This document shows, one piece after another, positions 1 through 7,884 of a stretch of 34,862 bases of DNA (positions within the stretch are counted from its first letter, which is position 1; every line of letters starts with the position of its first letter). The notes below the pieces were generated by a model, which worked only from the letters and a program-made list of their open reading frames with translations, searched no databases and was not told the DNA's origin. Both the position numbers and the translations under genes were made by a program. Source of the DNA: an uncultured Bacteroidales bacterium (GTDB lineage: Bacteria; Bacteroidota; Bacteroidia; Bacteroidales; FEN-979); contig CAIMWF010000010.1 of the NCBI GenBank assembly GCA_903845055.1, positions 1 through 34,862 of the forward strand, written 5' to 3'.

Positions 1-2643
1 CAAACCAGCATCCTCTGTCCCTTCATGACCGACCTGGCCATCTATCCCTCTTCGGGGCAGGGAGTCTGGTACGAGGGCAATGCCAACTATGCCATCTTCA
101 GGTGGAGTGCCTCCCTGTACAACATGCAGGGAAGCACCAGCGTCAACTTTTCGGTCAAGATATATCCTTCGGGGGTGATCGAGTTCTATTACAACGACAT
201 GCTCTTCCCGGCCGGCACGGCATGGACCGGCGGAATGTCGTCGGGGGATAACAAGAACTACCAGTTGTCGCAGCTGAGCAACACTTCATCCATCGCGAAC
301 GGCACCCTCGACCGGTTTATTTCGTGCGGCTTCCCTCCCGAAATGGAGATATCCGAAGACGGTCATTTCACCGGCACCCCGACAAACTCCTACCAGAACC
401 TGCCCATCAGGTTCCAGGTGACCGACAACAACAACATCTCATCTACCAAAACGCTGCTGTTCAATACCAGTGGGCTGCTGATCACACCAACCATTATTTC
501 GGGGGGCGACAGCCTGATCGAGTTCGGGGAAACCGCGAATATTACGCTCAACATCAGCAATGTCGGTACCCAGGCATTGCATTCCCTGAATTTCTGGATC
601 ACGAAAACCGACCCCTATATCACCCTGACCGACAGCACCGAATACCTCCCGATCATCACCGGGGGGCAGAACATCACCCTGGCCAATGCCTTTTCTTTTT
701 ATGTTTCGCCCGAAATTCCCGACAACCATGCCTTCTCCGTCGTCCTGCATGTACAGGCACAGGAGGGTGGTTTCCAGCGATCGATGGACCTGCTGGCCCA
801 TGCGCCGCTGTTCCACATCACCGGGACCCTGCTGCTCGACGGGGACAACGGCATGCCCGATCCCGGGGAGAGCGCCGACCTCCAGGTCACCTATCGTAAC
901 AATGGCAGCGCCAGGGCATCCTTCATCAATGTACTGCTTACCTCACTCGACACCAACCTGGCCATCAACGTGGCATCCAAAGGGTTCCAGCAACTGAAGC
1001 CCGATTCATCCAAAACCCTTACCTTTCATGTGACGGCAGGCAACAGTGCCCCCGCCGAACATCTTTACAAGATCAAATCGACCGTGACGGCCAACAACAA
1101 TTTTTCGGCCATCGATACCCTCTACCTCTTTTCTGGGCAGATCGTGGAGGATTTCGAAACCGGGAATCTCAACAAATTTCCCTGGTTTTCCACCGGCCAG
1201 TGGCCATGGATCATCGAAACAGGAGTCAAATACGAAGGCAATTACAGTGTGCGTTCGGGGGGCATCACCAACACTGCCGAGAGCATCTTCAACCTGACCG
1301 CCCGCGTGCTGGCCGACGGCGATATCAGTTTTTACAAGTATGTTTCATGCCAGCACGACCCCACCGGCGCGAGGAATACCGACTACCTTGCCTTCAACAT
1401 CGATGATTATGAGATGGGGCGATGGGACGGCATCATTGACTGGAGCAGGGAGACCTTCCACGTTGCTGCCGGGCTGCACACCTTTTCATGGGTTTACCAC
1501 AAGGACAGCACCGTTGTTGCCGGCTGGGACGGCTGCCTCCTCGATTTCATCACCCTGCCGCTGATCGAAGGGACCATCCCCGCGATATCGGTCAACCCCT
1601 CTTCTGTGGAAAAAACCGTGGGACAGGGACAAAACGCCATCGATTCGATCAGGATCACCAACCCCGGCGGGGGATTGCTCCGGTATTCGGCGATCGTATC
1701 CGACACTGCCGCCAATAAAATGGACATCACGGGCGATAACCTCGCCGCCTCCTATGTTTCCTGCAACACCGACGGCTTCGTGCCCGGGCAGGCGGTCAAC
1801 TGGATTTTCACCGTGCACAACCAGGGCACCGACAATGAATTCATCAAACATGTCAAATTCGATATGCCGCCGGGGGTCAACATCACCGGCGTAACCAATT
1901 TTTCGGGTGGATCCCTGGGCGACCTGGTATTCCAGGGTACTCCGGGAAACGGCACTTCGCTACACTGGCAGGGTACGAGCGCAGGGGGTCGCGGCGTGCT
2001 CAAACCCGGCGAAACAGCCTCCGCCACGCTGACCGGTTCCATTTCCGAAACCTTCAACAACGATGTGTTCACCGTATACAACCTCACAGGCGACTCCACC
2101 GGCACTGCCCCACACCTTCAGCCCGGCAATGTCAAGATAACAAACCTTGGAATCTCCAACACCTGGCTGTCGCTGACCAGGGCGACCGGAAGCCTGTTGC
2201 ACAACCAGTCGGGGAGTGTCATCCTGCATTTCAACTCGGCCGGCCTTGCCTACGGTATTTACCGTTGCAAGCTGATTGCCCGCGATTTCTACAACAACAA
2301 GATCATCATCCCCGTGACCCTGTATGTCTCCTGGCCGGCACCGGTCGGCAGCCTGGCATCCAGGGGAGGAACAGGCCTTACAGGCAATTACCCGAATCCG
2401 TTTTCGGAGGACACCCGGATTCGTTACACCCTGGCGGGTACCGCTGATGTTGTCATTGAAATAACATCCGTCCAGGGATCGCTGATGCGTAAATGGAACC
2501 TCACGGCCATGCCGCAGGGAGACCACGACCTGGACTGGGACGGGATGGACAGCCAGGGAAGCCGGTTGCCGGCGGGTGTTTACATCTGCAACATGAAAAC
2601 CGGTAATTACCGGGGAAGCCTGAAACTGATCCGGATCCGATAA
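1..2643 (+). CDS. Large secreted T9SS cargo protein, C-terminal part (5' end outside window)
   Basis: The reading frame is open from base 1, so the true start lies to the left; the first internal ATG is at 25. About 880 residues are visible. The N-terminal visible part resembles the aromatic/Asn-rich beta-sandwich often found in T9SS-exported proteases and adhesins. Ig/CARDB-like repeats follow (motifs such as GETANITLNISN and PGESADLQVTYRNNG, counting from the ATG at 25 about residues 165-350). A jelly-roll/MAM-like module starting FETGNLNKFPW lies at about 375-515, then further beta domains. The last ~85 residues (GNYPNPFSEDT ... LPAGVYICNMKTG ... LKLIRIR) are a typical type A T9SS sorting domain with a FlgD-like Ig fold, which directs export across the outer membrane and surface anchoring. 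No catalytic domain is visible; a C25- or S8-like peptidase could lie upstream. The next gene starts 10 nt downstream, which suggests an operon. Confidence 0.8.
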   Translation, partial: QTSILCPFMTDLAIYPSSGQGVWYEGNANYAIFRWSASLYNMQGSTSVNFSVKIYPSGVIEFYYNDMLFPAGTAWTGGMSSGDNKNYQLSQLSNTSSIANGTLDRFISCGFPPEMEISEDGHFTGTPTNSYQNLPIRFQVTDNNNISSTKTLLFNTSGLLITPTIISGGDSLIEFGETANITLNISNVGTQALHSLNFWITKTDPYITLTDSTEYLPIITGGQNITLANAFSFYVSPEIPDNHAFSVVLHVQAQEGGFQRSMDLLAHAPLFHITGTLLLDGDNGMPDPGESADLQVTYRNNGSARASFINVLLTSLDTNLAINVASKGFQQLKPDSSKTLTFHVTAGNSAPAEHLYKIKSTVTANNNFSAIDTLYLFSGQIVEDFETGNLNKFPWFSTGQWPWIIETGVKYEGNYSVRSGGITNTAESIFNLTARVLADGDISFYKYVSCQHDPTGARNTDYLAFNIDDYEMGRWDGIIDWSRETFHVAAGLHTFSWVYHKDSTVVAGWDGCLLDFITLPLIEGTIPAISVNPSSVEKTVGQGQNAIDSIRITNPGGGLLRYSAIVSDTAANKMDITGDNLAASYVSCNTDGFVPGQAVNWIFTVHNQGTDNEFIKHVKFDMPPGVNITGVTNFSGGSLGDLVFQGTPGNGTSLHWQGTSAGGRGVLKPGETASATLTGSISETFNNDVFTVYNLTGDSTGTAPHLQPGNVKITNLGISNTWLSLTRATGSLLHNQSGSVILHFNSAGLAYGIYRCKLIARDFYNNKIIIPVTLYVSWPAPVGSLASRGGTGLTGNYPNPFSEDTRIRYTLAGTADVVIEITSVQGSLMRKWNLTAMPQGDHDLDWDGMDSQGSRLPAGVYICNMKTGNYRGSLKLIRIR

Positions 2644-2653
2644 ACCGCACTGC

Positions 2654-4441
2654 ATGAACAAGAAACAGAAAAAGCTGCTGATCTTCACATTGCTCATATT
2701 TTTTTCCATGGTCGTGGTCGCCCTTGGGCTGAAATACTTTCCCTTCACCCGGGTGATGAAGATGCCCGCCGGTTCGGAAAAGGAATTTGCCAACCCGAAA
2801 AAGAGCCTGCAGCTTCCGCCCCATAACCTTTACTTTGATTTTGAGGTGCCCGCCGGCAAGGAGGTGCCCGGAGGTTTTTACAAGGGGCTTGCCCACTCGG
2901 GCCGGTATTCGGTGAAGGCCTTTGGCCAGAACAGCTTCAGCTTCGCCATCGAACGAACCGCCGGCGAGGTGGGGGTCGAAAACCTGAAAGCGGTTGCCCT
3001 AAGCGCGTGGATCTATGTTTTCCCCACCAAAAACGAGGCGAAAGGCAACTTCGTATTCACCGCCTCCAACGAACTGGGAGTTAATGTCTGCTGGCAGGGG
3101 ATCGCCCTTCATGAGCCGGAAGTCCCGAAAGGAAAATGGTTCAAGATCAGCGGATATTTCGACCTGGGCGCCGTCAAATTCAAACCGGGCTACAAACTCC
3201 AGGTCTACTTCTGGAACAACAGCCGGACCGACATCCTGATCGATGACTACAACATCGTTTTCGGTGGAACCCCCGAACGCCGGGGCGATTCCACCCGGGT
3301 CGACATGACAAAACCGGCCGGGTATGTGGCACGGTTTAACATGCCCCCCTTCCCGGTAACCCTGCTTGAAAAAGGGAGCACCGGAACCCTGCCGGGAGCA
3401 GCCGAAACCGGACCCGGTGACCAGGTGGTTGCGGGAAACTTCCTGAACACCGGTAATGACGCCCTCTTCATCATCAGGAAGGACGGCCGTTGCCTGGCAT
3501 ATGCCTGCTGCCCGTCAAACGGCGGTTTCAGCAAGGTCACCCTGGGCAATGCGGCAATCCTTGCATGGCTGAATCCCGTTCAAAAGATCCTCAGGGGAAA
3601 ATTTATTGCTGGCGAGGGGGAACAGCTCATCATCACCGGCGAAAAGGGATGGATCCTCGCAGCGATCGATTTCAAAGGAAATCCCTGTACTTCACGGGAT
3701 GGAATACAGGCAAACATAAAAATCCTCTCCAGGTCGGATACACCCGAAAGCAGCCTCTATGCCGGCGATTTTAACGCGGACCGCCGCTCGGAGATCCTCA
3801 CCATCGCCTCAAACGGTTCGTGGAGGGTGCAGTCGTTCGAACAGGCCGCGAATGCCGCCGGCAAATGGAAAGTGATCGCCGCAGACGACAAACAGCCCGT
3901 GGCGGAATGGAACCGTGCTGAACGTGAAGTATCGGTCTCCGCGGGGAGGTTCCTCGCCCGCTCTTCCTGCGACCAGGTACTCACCGTCAGTAAAGGGAAA
4001 GAGGATAAACAATGTTCATGGACCATTTTCAAACTCAACATTCCGCACTTGAAATGGGAGTCATGTTTTGGCGCAAAACAGGGTTTCTGCGGGAAGACCG
4101 TCGGCAAAGACAGCCTGAAGCTTACCGACCGGTTTTACACCTTCAACACCGGTGATGAGCGTGAACCCCGGATCCTGCGCTACAACCGCGACTGGCGGTT
4201 CGACCTGGAGGAACTACGGATGAACGATTCCACCTTTGAAATCCGGTCATCGGTTGATTTCCATGGGTTTGAACTCGATCACAACCCGAAATACTATGAA
4301 TCCCTGCTGCTCGTTCCCGGTAATTTTACCGGTTCGCAATCAAACTCGTTTTTCGTGTCGGGCCATATCGCCCGGGAACGGCATTATGAGGCGATCCTGC
4401 CCGATTTTTCAGATATTTATTCATTCCCCGGAAAAAAATAA
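2654..4441 (+). CDS. Membrane-anchored protein with carbohydrate-binding-like jelly roll and FG-GAP-like repeats
   Basis: 595 residues, not a family I can name. Residues ~8-28 form one strongly hydrophobic segment after a Lys-rich start (MNKKQKK), with no lipobox, so it is probably an N-terminal anchor. Residues ~55-210 read as a jelly-roll or galactose-binding-like module (FDFE opening, GKWFKISGYFDL, LQVYFWNNSRTDILIDDYNI). The rest contains stretches such as VAGNFLNTGNDALFIIRKDG and YAGDFNADRRSEILTI, which resemble FG-GAP/VCBS calcium-binding propeller repeats. It sits 10 nt after the T9SS protein gene and 8 nt before the GH16-like lipoprotein gene, so the three are probably co-transcribed. 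A role in binding or sensing an extracellular polysaccharide is inferred from domain type and neighbours only. Confidence 0.72.
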   Translation: MNKKQKKLLIFTLLIFFSMVVVALGLKYFPFTRVMKMPAGSEKEFANPKKSLQLPPHNLYFDFEVPAGKEVPGGFYKGLAHSGRYSVKAFGQNSFSFAIERTAGEVGVENLKAVALSAWIYVFPTKNEAKGNFVFTASNELGVNVCWQGIALHEPEVPKGKWFKISGYFDLGAVKFKPGYKLQVYFWNNSRTDILIDDYNIVFGGTPERRGDSTRVDMTKPAGYVARFNMPPFPVTLLEKGSTGTLPGAAETGPGDQVVAGNFLNTGNDALFIIRKDGRCLAYACCPSNGGFSKVTLGNAAILAWLNPVQKILRGKFIAGEGEQLIITGEKGWILAAIDFKGNPCTSRDGIQANIKILSRSDTPESSLYAGDFNADRRSEILTIASNGSWRVQSFEQAANAAGKWKVIAADDKQPVAEWNRAEREVSVSAGRFLARSSCDQVLTVSKGKEDKQCSWTIFKLNIPHLKWESCFGAKQGFCGKTVGKDSLKLTDRFYTFNTGDEREPRILRYNRDWRFDLEELRMNDSTFEIRSSVDFHGFELDHNPKYYESLLLVPGNFTGSQSNSFFVSGHIARERHYEAILPDFSDIYSFPGKK

Positions 4442-4449
4442 TCTTCACC

Positions 4450-6372
4450 ATGATGCTTTCGCCCCGCTATATCCTCCTGGTCATCCTGCTCCCATGGCTA
4501 TTCATCTCCTGCGGCCAATCCACGAAATCATTGTCGGTGGTCAGCGGTCAGTTCACGGTGAAGGATTTCAACCCGGCAACCAACTGGAAACAGGGAGAAA
4601 TTCTCTACCTCGATTATCCCGACGCCATCACGAACGGGTTTATCATCCCGACAGCCAGGCAGGTGGAGGGAGGGTTTTTCCGCATGGAGTTCCACCTGAA
4701 AAATACGGGAGCCGCCCCGCAGAAATTTTTTTATAAAATCTATTACCAGAACGAATCGTACAAGTTCCCCGAACGCGACGCGACCGACACCACCCGGCAG
4801 CACCAGTTGGCATGGGAAAACTTCTACGGATCGTGGGAGGAGGTCGCCACCACTTTTGCCGAAACGGCGATCATCCCTTCCGACAATGATTTTCACCCGG
4901 TCGAAAGCACTTTCCGCATCGTCGGCAACCCGAGGGATGAACAACGGTATTACGCCGACAACCACAACGACCGCTGGAAACGAAACCCGCGCGTCGGAAA
5001 TTACAGCTTTCTGCTTGTAGTGACCACCGGTGAGAACATAGAGCAGAAGATCATCCCCGACAATGTCAGGAACATCGGGTTGAAGAGCGATCAGGGATTC
5101 GTGAACCCCTTCTTCTATTTCCTTTACGGACCGGGAAAATCGCTTAAGAATACGGCGGTGCAGCATTCCCCTCGCCTGCTCACGGTCGTGGCAAAACCCG
5201 ATCCCGGGGCGGGGATTTACATCAACCCGCGGGCGAATTTCAGCGACTTCAGTGCGCAGGCCAGAACCCAGGGCTGCGGCCAGGATTCGTCGCTGTACCG
5301 GTCGGCGGGATTTGAGCAGTTCGTCCATTTCATCGATCCCACCACGAAGATGAACAACATCCCGGTGATCGCCGACATCCTGAACGACAATTATACCCGC
5401 ACCGATTACAACTGGAACAAACAGTTCTACCGCAAAGATGAACTGGTGAGCATCACCGCCACGGTGGCACCGCGTCCGTGCGAGACGGTCTTTTCCGATC
5501 CGGTCGGTCATAAGATCACCCTGCACAATCCCAGGTCGGAGTTCGGGAAATGGCAGAAACAGAATGTCGGGGTGATCACCCGCCACGGCATGACTTACGG
5601 GAAGTGGACCGCCAAATGCAAGCTGACCGAACTGCTCAACAAACACAATATGTGGAACGGGCTTACCAATGCCATCTGGCTCATCACACAGGCGCAGGCC
5701 GACTGGAATTTCCGCCGCGACTGCAGCAACGGCGGTTACATGGCCAACTATTACGGGGGTCAACAGGACCAGCGGGTGAAGAACGTCGGTTATTCCGAAA
5801 TCGACTTCGAGATCCTGAAAACCGTTCCCTACTGTCCCTCGTGGGTGCTGCCCCCCGCCTACAACCAGGGCGCAGGCGACCAGGGAAACGTGCTGAACTG
5901 GAACGTTCCCTTCCCCGAGGAGATCCTGGCCGACGATGACAAGATCACGGTTTCATGCACCAACTGGGACATGGCCTGCTGGCAGCCGGCCGACTTCCAC
6001 GACGGGTGTTACCCGGTGCGCTACGACAACAAGACCTTCTGGGCCCACCGTTGGGACCGCAATTACCGCGCCCTCACGGAAAAGACTCCCGAAAGCGACG
6101 ATGAACTTTTTGCTTCACCCTTTTACTATTTCCAGATCGACTGGCAACCCGACCGGATCATATGGCGCATCGGCCCGTCGAAGGACAAGATGCATGTGGT
6201 TGGGTATGTCGACGACAAGGTGACCTCTATCCCGAACAATCAGATGCTCCTCATCATCACCCAGGAGTTTCACAATACAAAGTGGTGGATCGGGTCGGCC
6301 TATTCGCAGGATAATACCCCCTTCCCGAAGGTGGATTATGTCGGTGAGATCTATGAACTGACGATTGAATAA
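4450..6372 (+). CDS. GH16-like lipoprotein with a long N-terminal extension
   Basis: 640 residues with an N-terminal lipoprotein signal ending in the lipobox LFISC (Cys21), so it is predicted to be membrane-attached. The C-terminal half (about residues 340-640) resembles family 16 glycoside hydrolases (laminarinase/agarase/carrageenase clan). GKWTAKCKL is followed by an acidic motif, SEIDFEIL, with E450, D452 and E454 in the GH16 E-x-D-x-E arrangement (nucleophile, helper, acid/base), and by the later strand YFQIDWQPDRIIWRIG that is usual in the family. The first ~330 residues are beta-rich and unrecognised. The domain is more diverged than usual, with Cys-containing insertions (FRRDCSNGG, TNWDMACWQ), so the substrate is unknown. 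The gene is 8 nt downstream of the preceding one and converges on the O-acetylation genes. Confidence 0.75.
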   Translation: MMLSPRYILLVILLPWLFISCGQSTKSLSVVSGQFTVKDFNPATNWKQGEILYLDYPDAITNGFIIPTARQVEGGFFRMEFHLKNTGAAPQKFFYKIYYQNESYKFPERDATDTTRQHQLAWENFYGSWEEVATTFAETAIIPSDNDFHPVESTFRIVGNPRDEQRYYADNHNDRWKRNPRVGNYSFLLVVTTGENIEQKIIPDNVRNIGLKSDQGFVNPFFYFLYGPGKSLKNTAVQHSPRLLTVVAKPDPGAGIYINPRANFSDFSAQARTQGCGQDSSLYRSAGFEQFVHFIDPTTKMNNIPVIADILNDNYTRTDYNWNKQFYRKDELVSITATVAPRPCETVFSDPVGHKITLHNPRSEFGKWQKQNVGVITRHGMTYGKWTAKCKLTELLNKHNMWNGLTNAIWLITQAQADWNFRRDCSNGGYMANYYGGQQDQRVKNVGYSEIDFEILKTVPYCPSWVLPPAYNQGAGDQGNVLNWNVPFPEEILADDDKITVSCTNWDMACWQPADFHDGCYPVRYDNKTFWAHRWDRNYRALTEKTPESDDELFASPFYYFQIDWQPDRIIWRIGPSKDKMHVVGYVDDKVTSIPNNQMLLIITQEFHNTKWWIGSAYSQDNTPFPKVDYVGEIYELTIE

Positions 6373-6394
6373 CCTTTCCCCGCGGTTCATGCCG

Positions 6395-6710
6395 CTACTC
6401 TTTATACACATCTCTTTTTAAAATGGATTTTGGAATGGCTGAAGGAATATCTACTTGAGCTTCATGAACAGGGCAAAAGTTTTCAACTTATCTCTGTGAT
6501 TCTCCCTGCATCTCCGTGGATCTCCGTGTAATTATTTGTTACACAGAGAGACACAGAGTCCACACGGAGAAACACAGCGTGGTAAGCACCAGATTAATTA
6601 ATCATGAGGAATATTGCAATCCTTCATTATAGTTTAATCGGAAAAACAGGAAAAGGTAATCAACCTGTCAGCATTTTATTTTGGCAGGGTAAGATGTGTA
6701 TAAAGATTAG
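6395..6710. mobile_element. MITE-like non-autonomous element with 19-bp inverted ends and 12-bp target duplication
   Basis: The end 6395-6413 (CTACTCTTTATACACATCT) is repeated inverted at 6692-6710 with 18 of 19 matches. Immediately outside both ends is the same 12-mer in direct orientation, CGGTTCATGCCG, at 6383-6394 and 6711-6722, which is the arrangement expected of a target-site duplication. The 316-bp interior has no credible gene. Removing the element and one duplication copy restores a hairpin, CCCCG...CGGGG, midway between the two convergent stop codons, which would be a natural bidirectional terminator. This interval also accounts for the longest gene-free stretch in the left half (6373-6735). 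A 12-bp duplication is long for most IS families, so the responsible transposase is unknown. Confidence 0.6.
6492..6578. repeat. Imperfect palindrome of CTCTGTG/CTCCGTG units inside the MITE-like element
   Basis: The left arm contains CTCTGTG, CTCCGTG and CTCCGTGTAA; the right arm contains TTACACAGAG, ACACAGAG and CACGGAG. Together they form an imperfect stem of about 40 nt around an AT-rich loop (ATTATTTG). Degenerate CTCTGTG-type repeats of this kind are known as dispersed non-coding repeats in many bacterial genomes. It could be cargo of the element or an independent repeat. Confidence 0.6.
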
Positions 6711-6735
6711 CGGTTCATGCCGGGGAGCAAAATGG

Positions 6736-7884
6736 TTATTTTTTTGGATGGTCGGCCCGGATGTTCAACAGGTTCGGCGTGTAGATTTCGAGCAGCACGA
6801 TATCCGGTTTTTCATGGCCGGTGATTTCGGGGTTCGGGCCATATTTCCACGCATCGAAAATGTAGACCGACCGGCTGAAATGTTCGCTGAACAAGGGTAT
6901 CAGCGAAGCAAAAAAGGAGTCGCGGATGACCACGGCACGGGGCAGGGAATGGTCGGGAATACCCCGCACCAGTTCGTATTCGGCCGGGTAGCCGAACAGG
7001 GGAGGAGGCGGGTACCCGAACTTCGGGAGTTCCTGCGAACGCGGGTTCACCACCCCCGGGGTGACGAAAACCTCTGTGATATGCTGCTGCAATCCGGCCA
7101 TGGTCGCCAGGTTCCCGGCTTCATGACGGTAGCCCGACAACCGGAATTCCCCCATGTCCAGAGGCTTTACCGCGGGGAAATCACGGTGGATCCGGTTGAC
7201 GATGCCTCGGTAACTGTACCAGGCACCCAGCCCGTTCCAGTGGCTATCCGTCCGGTAAAACAGCCATCCCGATTTTTTCGCCGCGACCAGTGAATCTTTC
7301 AGGTTAACGAGGTGGCAAAGCGTATCCCTGGCCAGGATGGTCATGAGTTCGTCGGGAAATGCAGGTTTTTCGGAACGGATGAAATTTCCCGGTAGAAACT
7401 CCGGGTAGACATCGCACTTCATCGGGGCCACCGCAACATAAAAGATAATCCCCATCGCCCGGTATTCCAGGGCCCGGCGGTGCAGTTCCCCGGCAATCTC
7501 CATGAGCCGGGCTGTTCCGGGCTGGTTCCGCCCTTCGTAAATTTCACGTTCACTCCCGGTTGCATAGATCCAGCCTCCCTGGCCGAAAGCCACCTCCGAA
7601 GGAATGGGCGAACGTTTAAAGAGGTAATAATCCACCACCAGGGTGTTGAGATGGATCAGTTCATGCCGCAGGAAAAAGTGATCGTTGAAATATTTCTCCC
7701 AGGCTGCGGGATAGGCGCGGAGGCTGGCAGCCCGCAATACGGGCTTTGGCGCCAGAACCCGGTTCTCGGCACGGCTGATCCCCGCCCCCGCCGGCCTGAA
7801 TAGCCGGTATGCCAGCGGTACGCTGATCCAGGCGAGGAAAACCAGGATCAGCAAGGTATGGTGGATATGGGGAGGTCGTTTCAT
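6736..7884 (-). CDS. AlgJ/AlgX-like SGNH-type polysaccharide O-acetyltransferase partner
   Basis: The frame is open upstream, but the start is set at the ATG at 7884 (MKRPPHIHHT), giving 382 residues. That ATG overlaps the stop of the upstream MBOAT gene (TGATG), a translational-coupling arrangement, and it precedes a single N-terminal membrane anchor at residues ~9-26. Key motifs fit the AlgJ/AlgX family: FYRTDSHWN at 209-217 (Asp213/His215 of the catalytic dyad) and VVIRDSFF at 318-325 (Ser323 nucleophile in the GDS-like block). In alginate and related systems such proteins receive acetyl groups handed over by the MBOAT protein and acetylate exopolysaccharide in the periplasm. No other alginate synthesis gene is present here, so the polysaccharide is unknown. 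The likely gene order is MBOAT first, then this gene. Confidence 0.85.
   Translation of the reverse strand: MKRPPHIHHTLLILVFLAWISVPLAYRLFRPAGAGISRAENRVLAPKPVLRAASLRAYPAAWEKYFNDHFFLRHELIHLNTLVVDYYLFKRSPIPSEVAFGQGGWIYATGSEREIYEGRNQPGTARLMEIAGELHRRALEYRAMGIIFYVAVAPMKCDVYPEFLPGNFIRSEKPAFPDELMTILARDTLCHLVNLKDSLVAAKKSGWLFYRTDSHWNGLGAWYSYRGIVNRIHRDFPAVKPLDMGEFRLSGYRHEAGNLATMAGLQQHITEVFVTPGVVNPRSQELPKFGYPPPPLFGYPAEYELVRGIPDHSLPRAVVIRDSFFASLIPLFSEHFSRSVYIFDAWKYGPNPEITGHEKPDIVLLEIYTPNLLNIRADHPKK

Noticed and set aside
25-2643. Complete gene starting at the ATG at 25
   Set aside because: The frame is open to base 1, there is no signal peptide after this ATG, and T9SS cargo needs one, so it is a 5'-truncated gene.
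4528-5763. 411-residue open frame on the minus strand
   Set aside because: It lies wholly antisense to the GH16-like gene, which has a lipobox, family motifs and operon spacing; long antisense frames are expected in GC-rich coding DNA.
6604-7293. 229-residue open frame on the plus strand starting in the MITE-like element
   Set aside because: It runs antisense through the AlgJ-like gene and has no protein-like composition.
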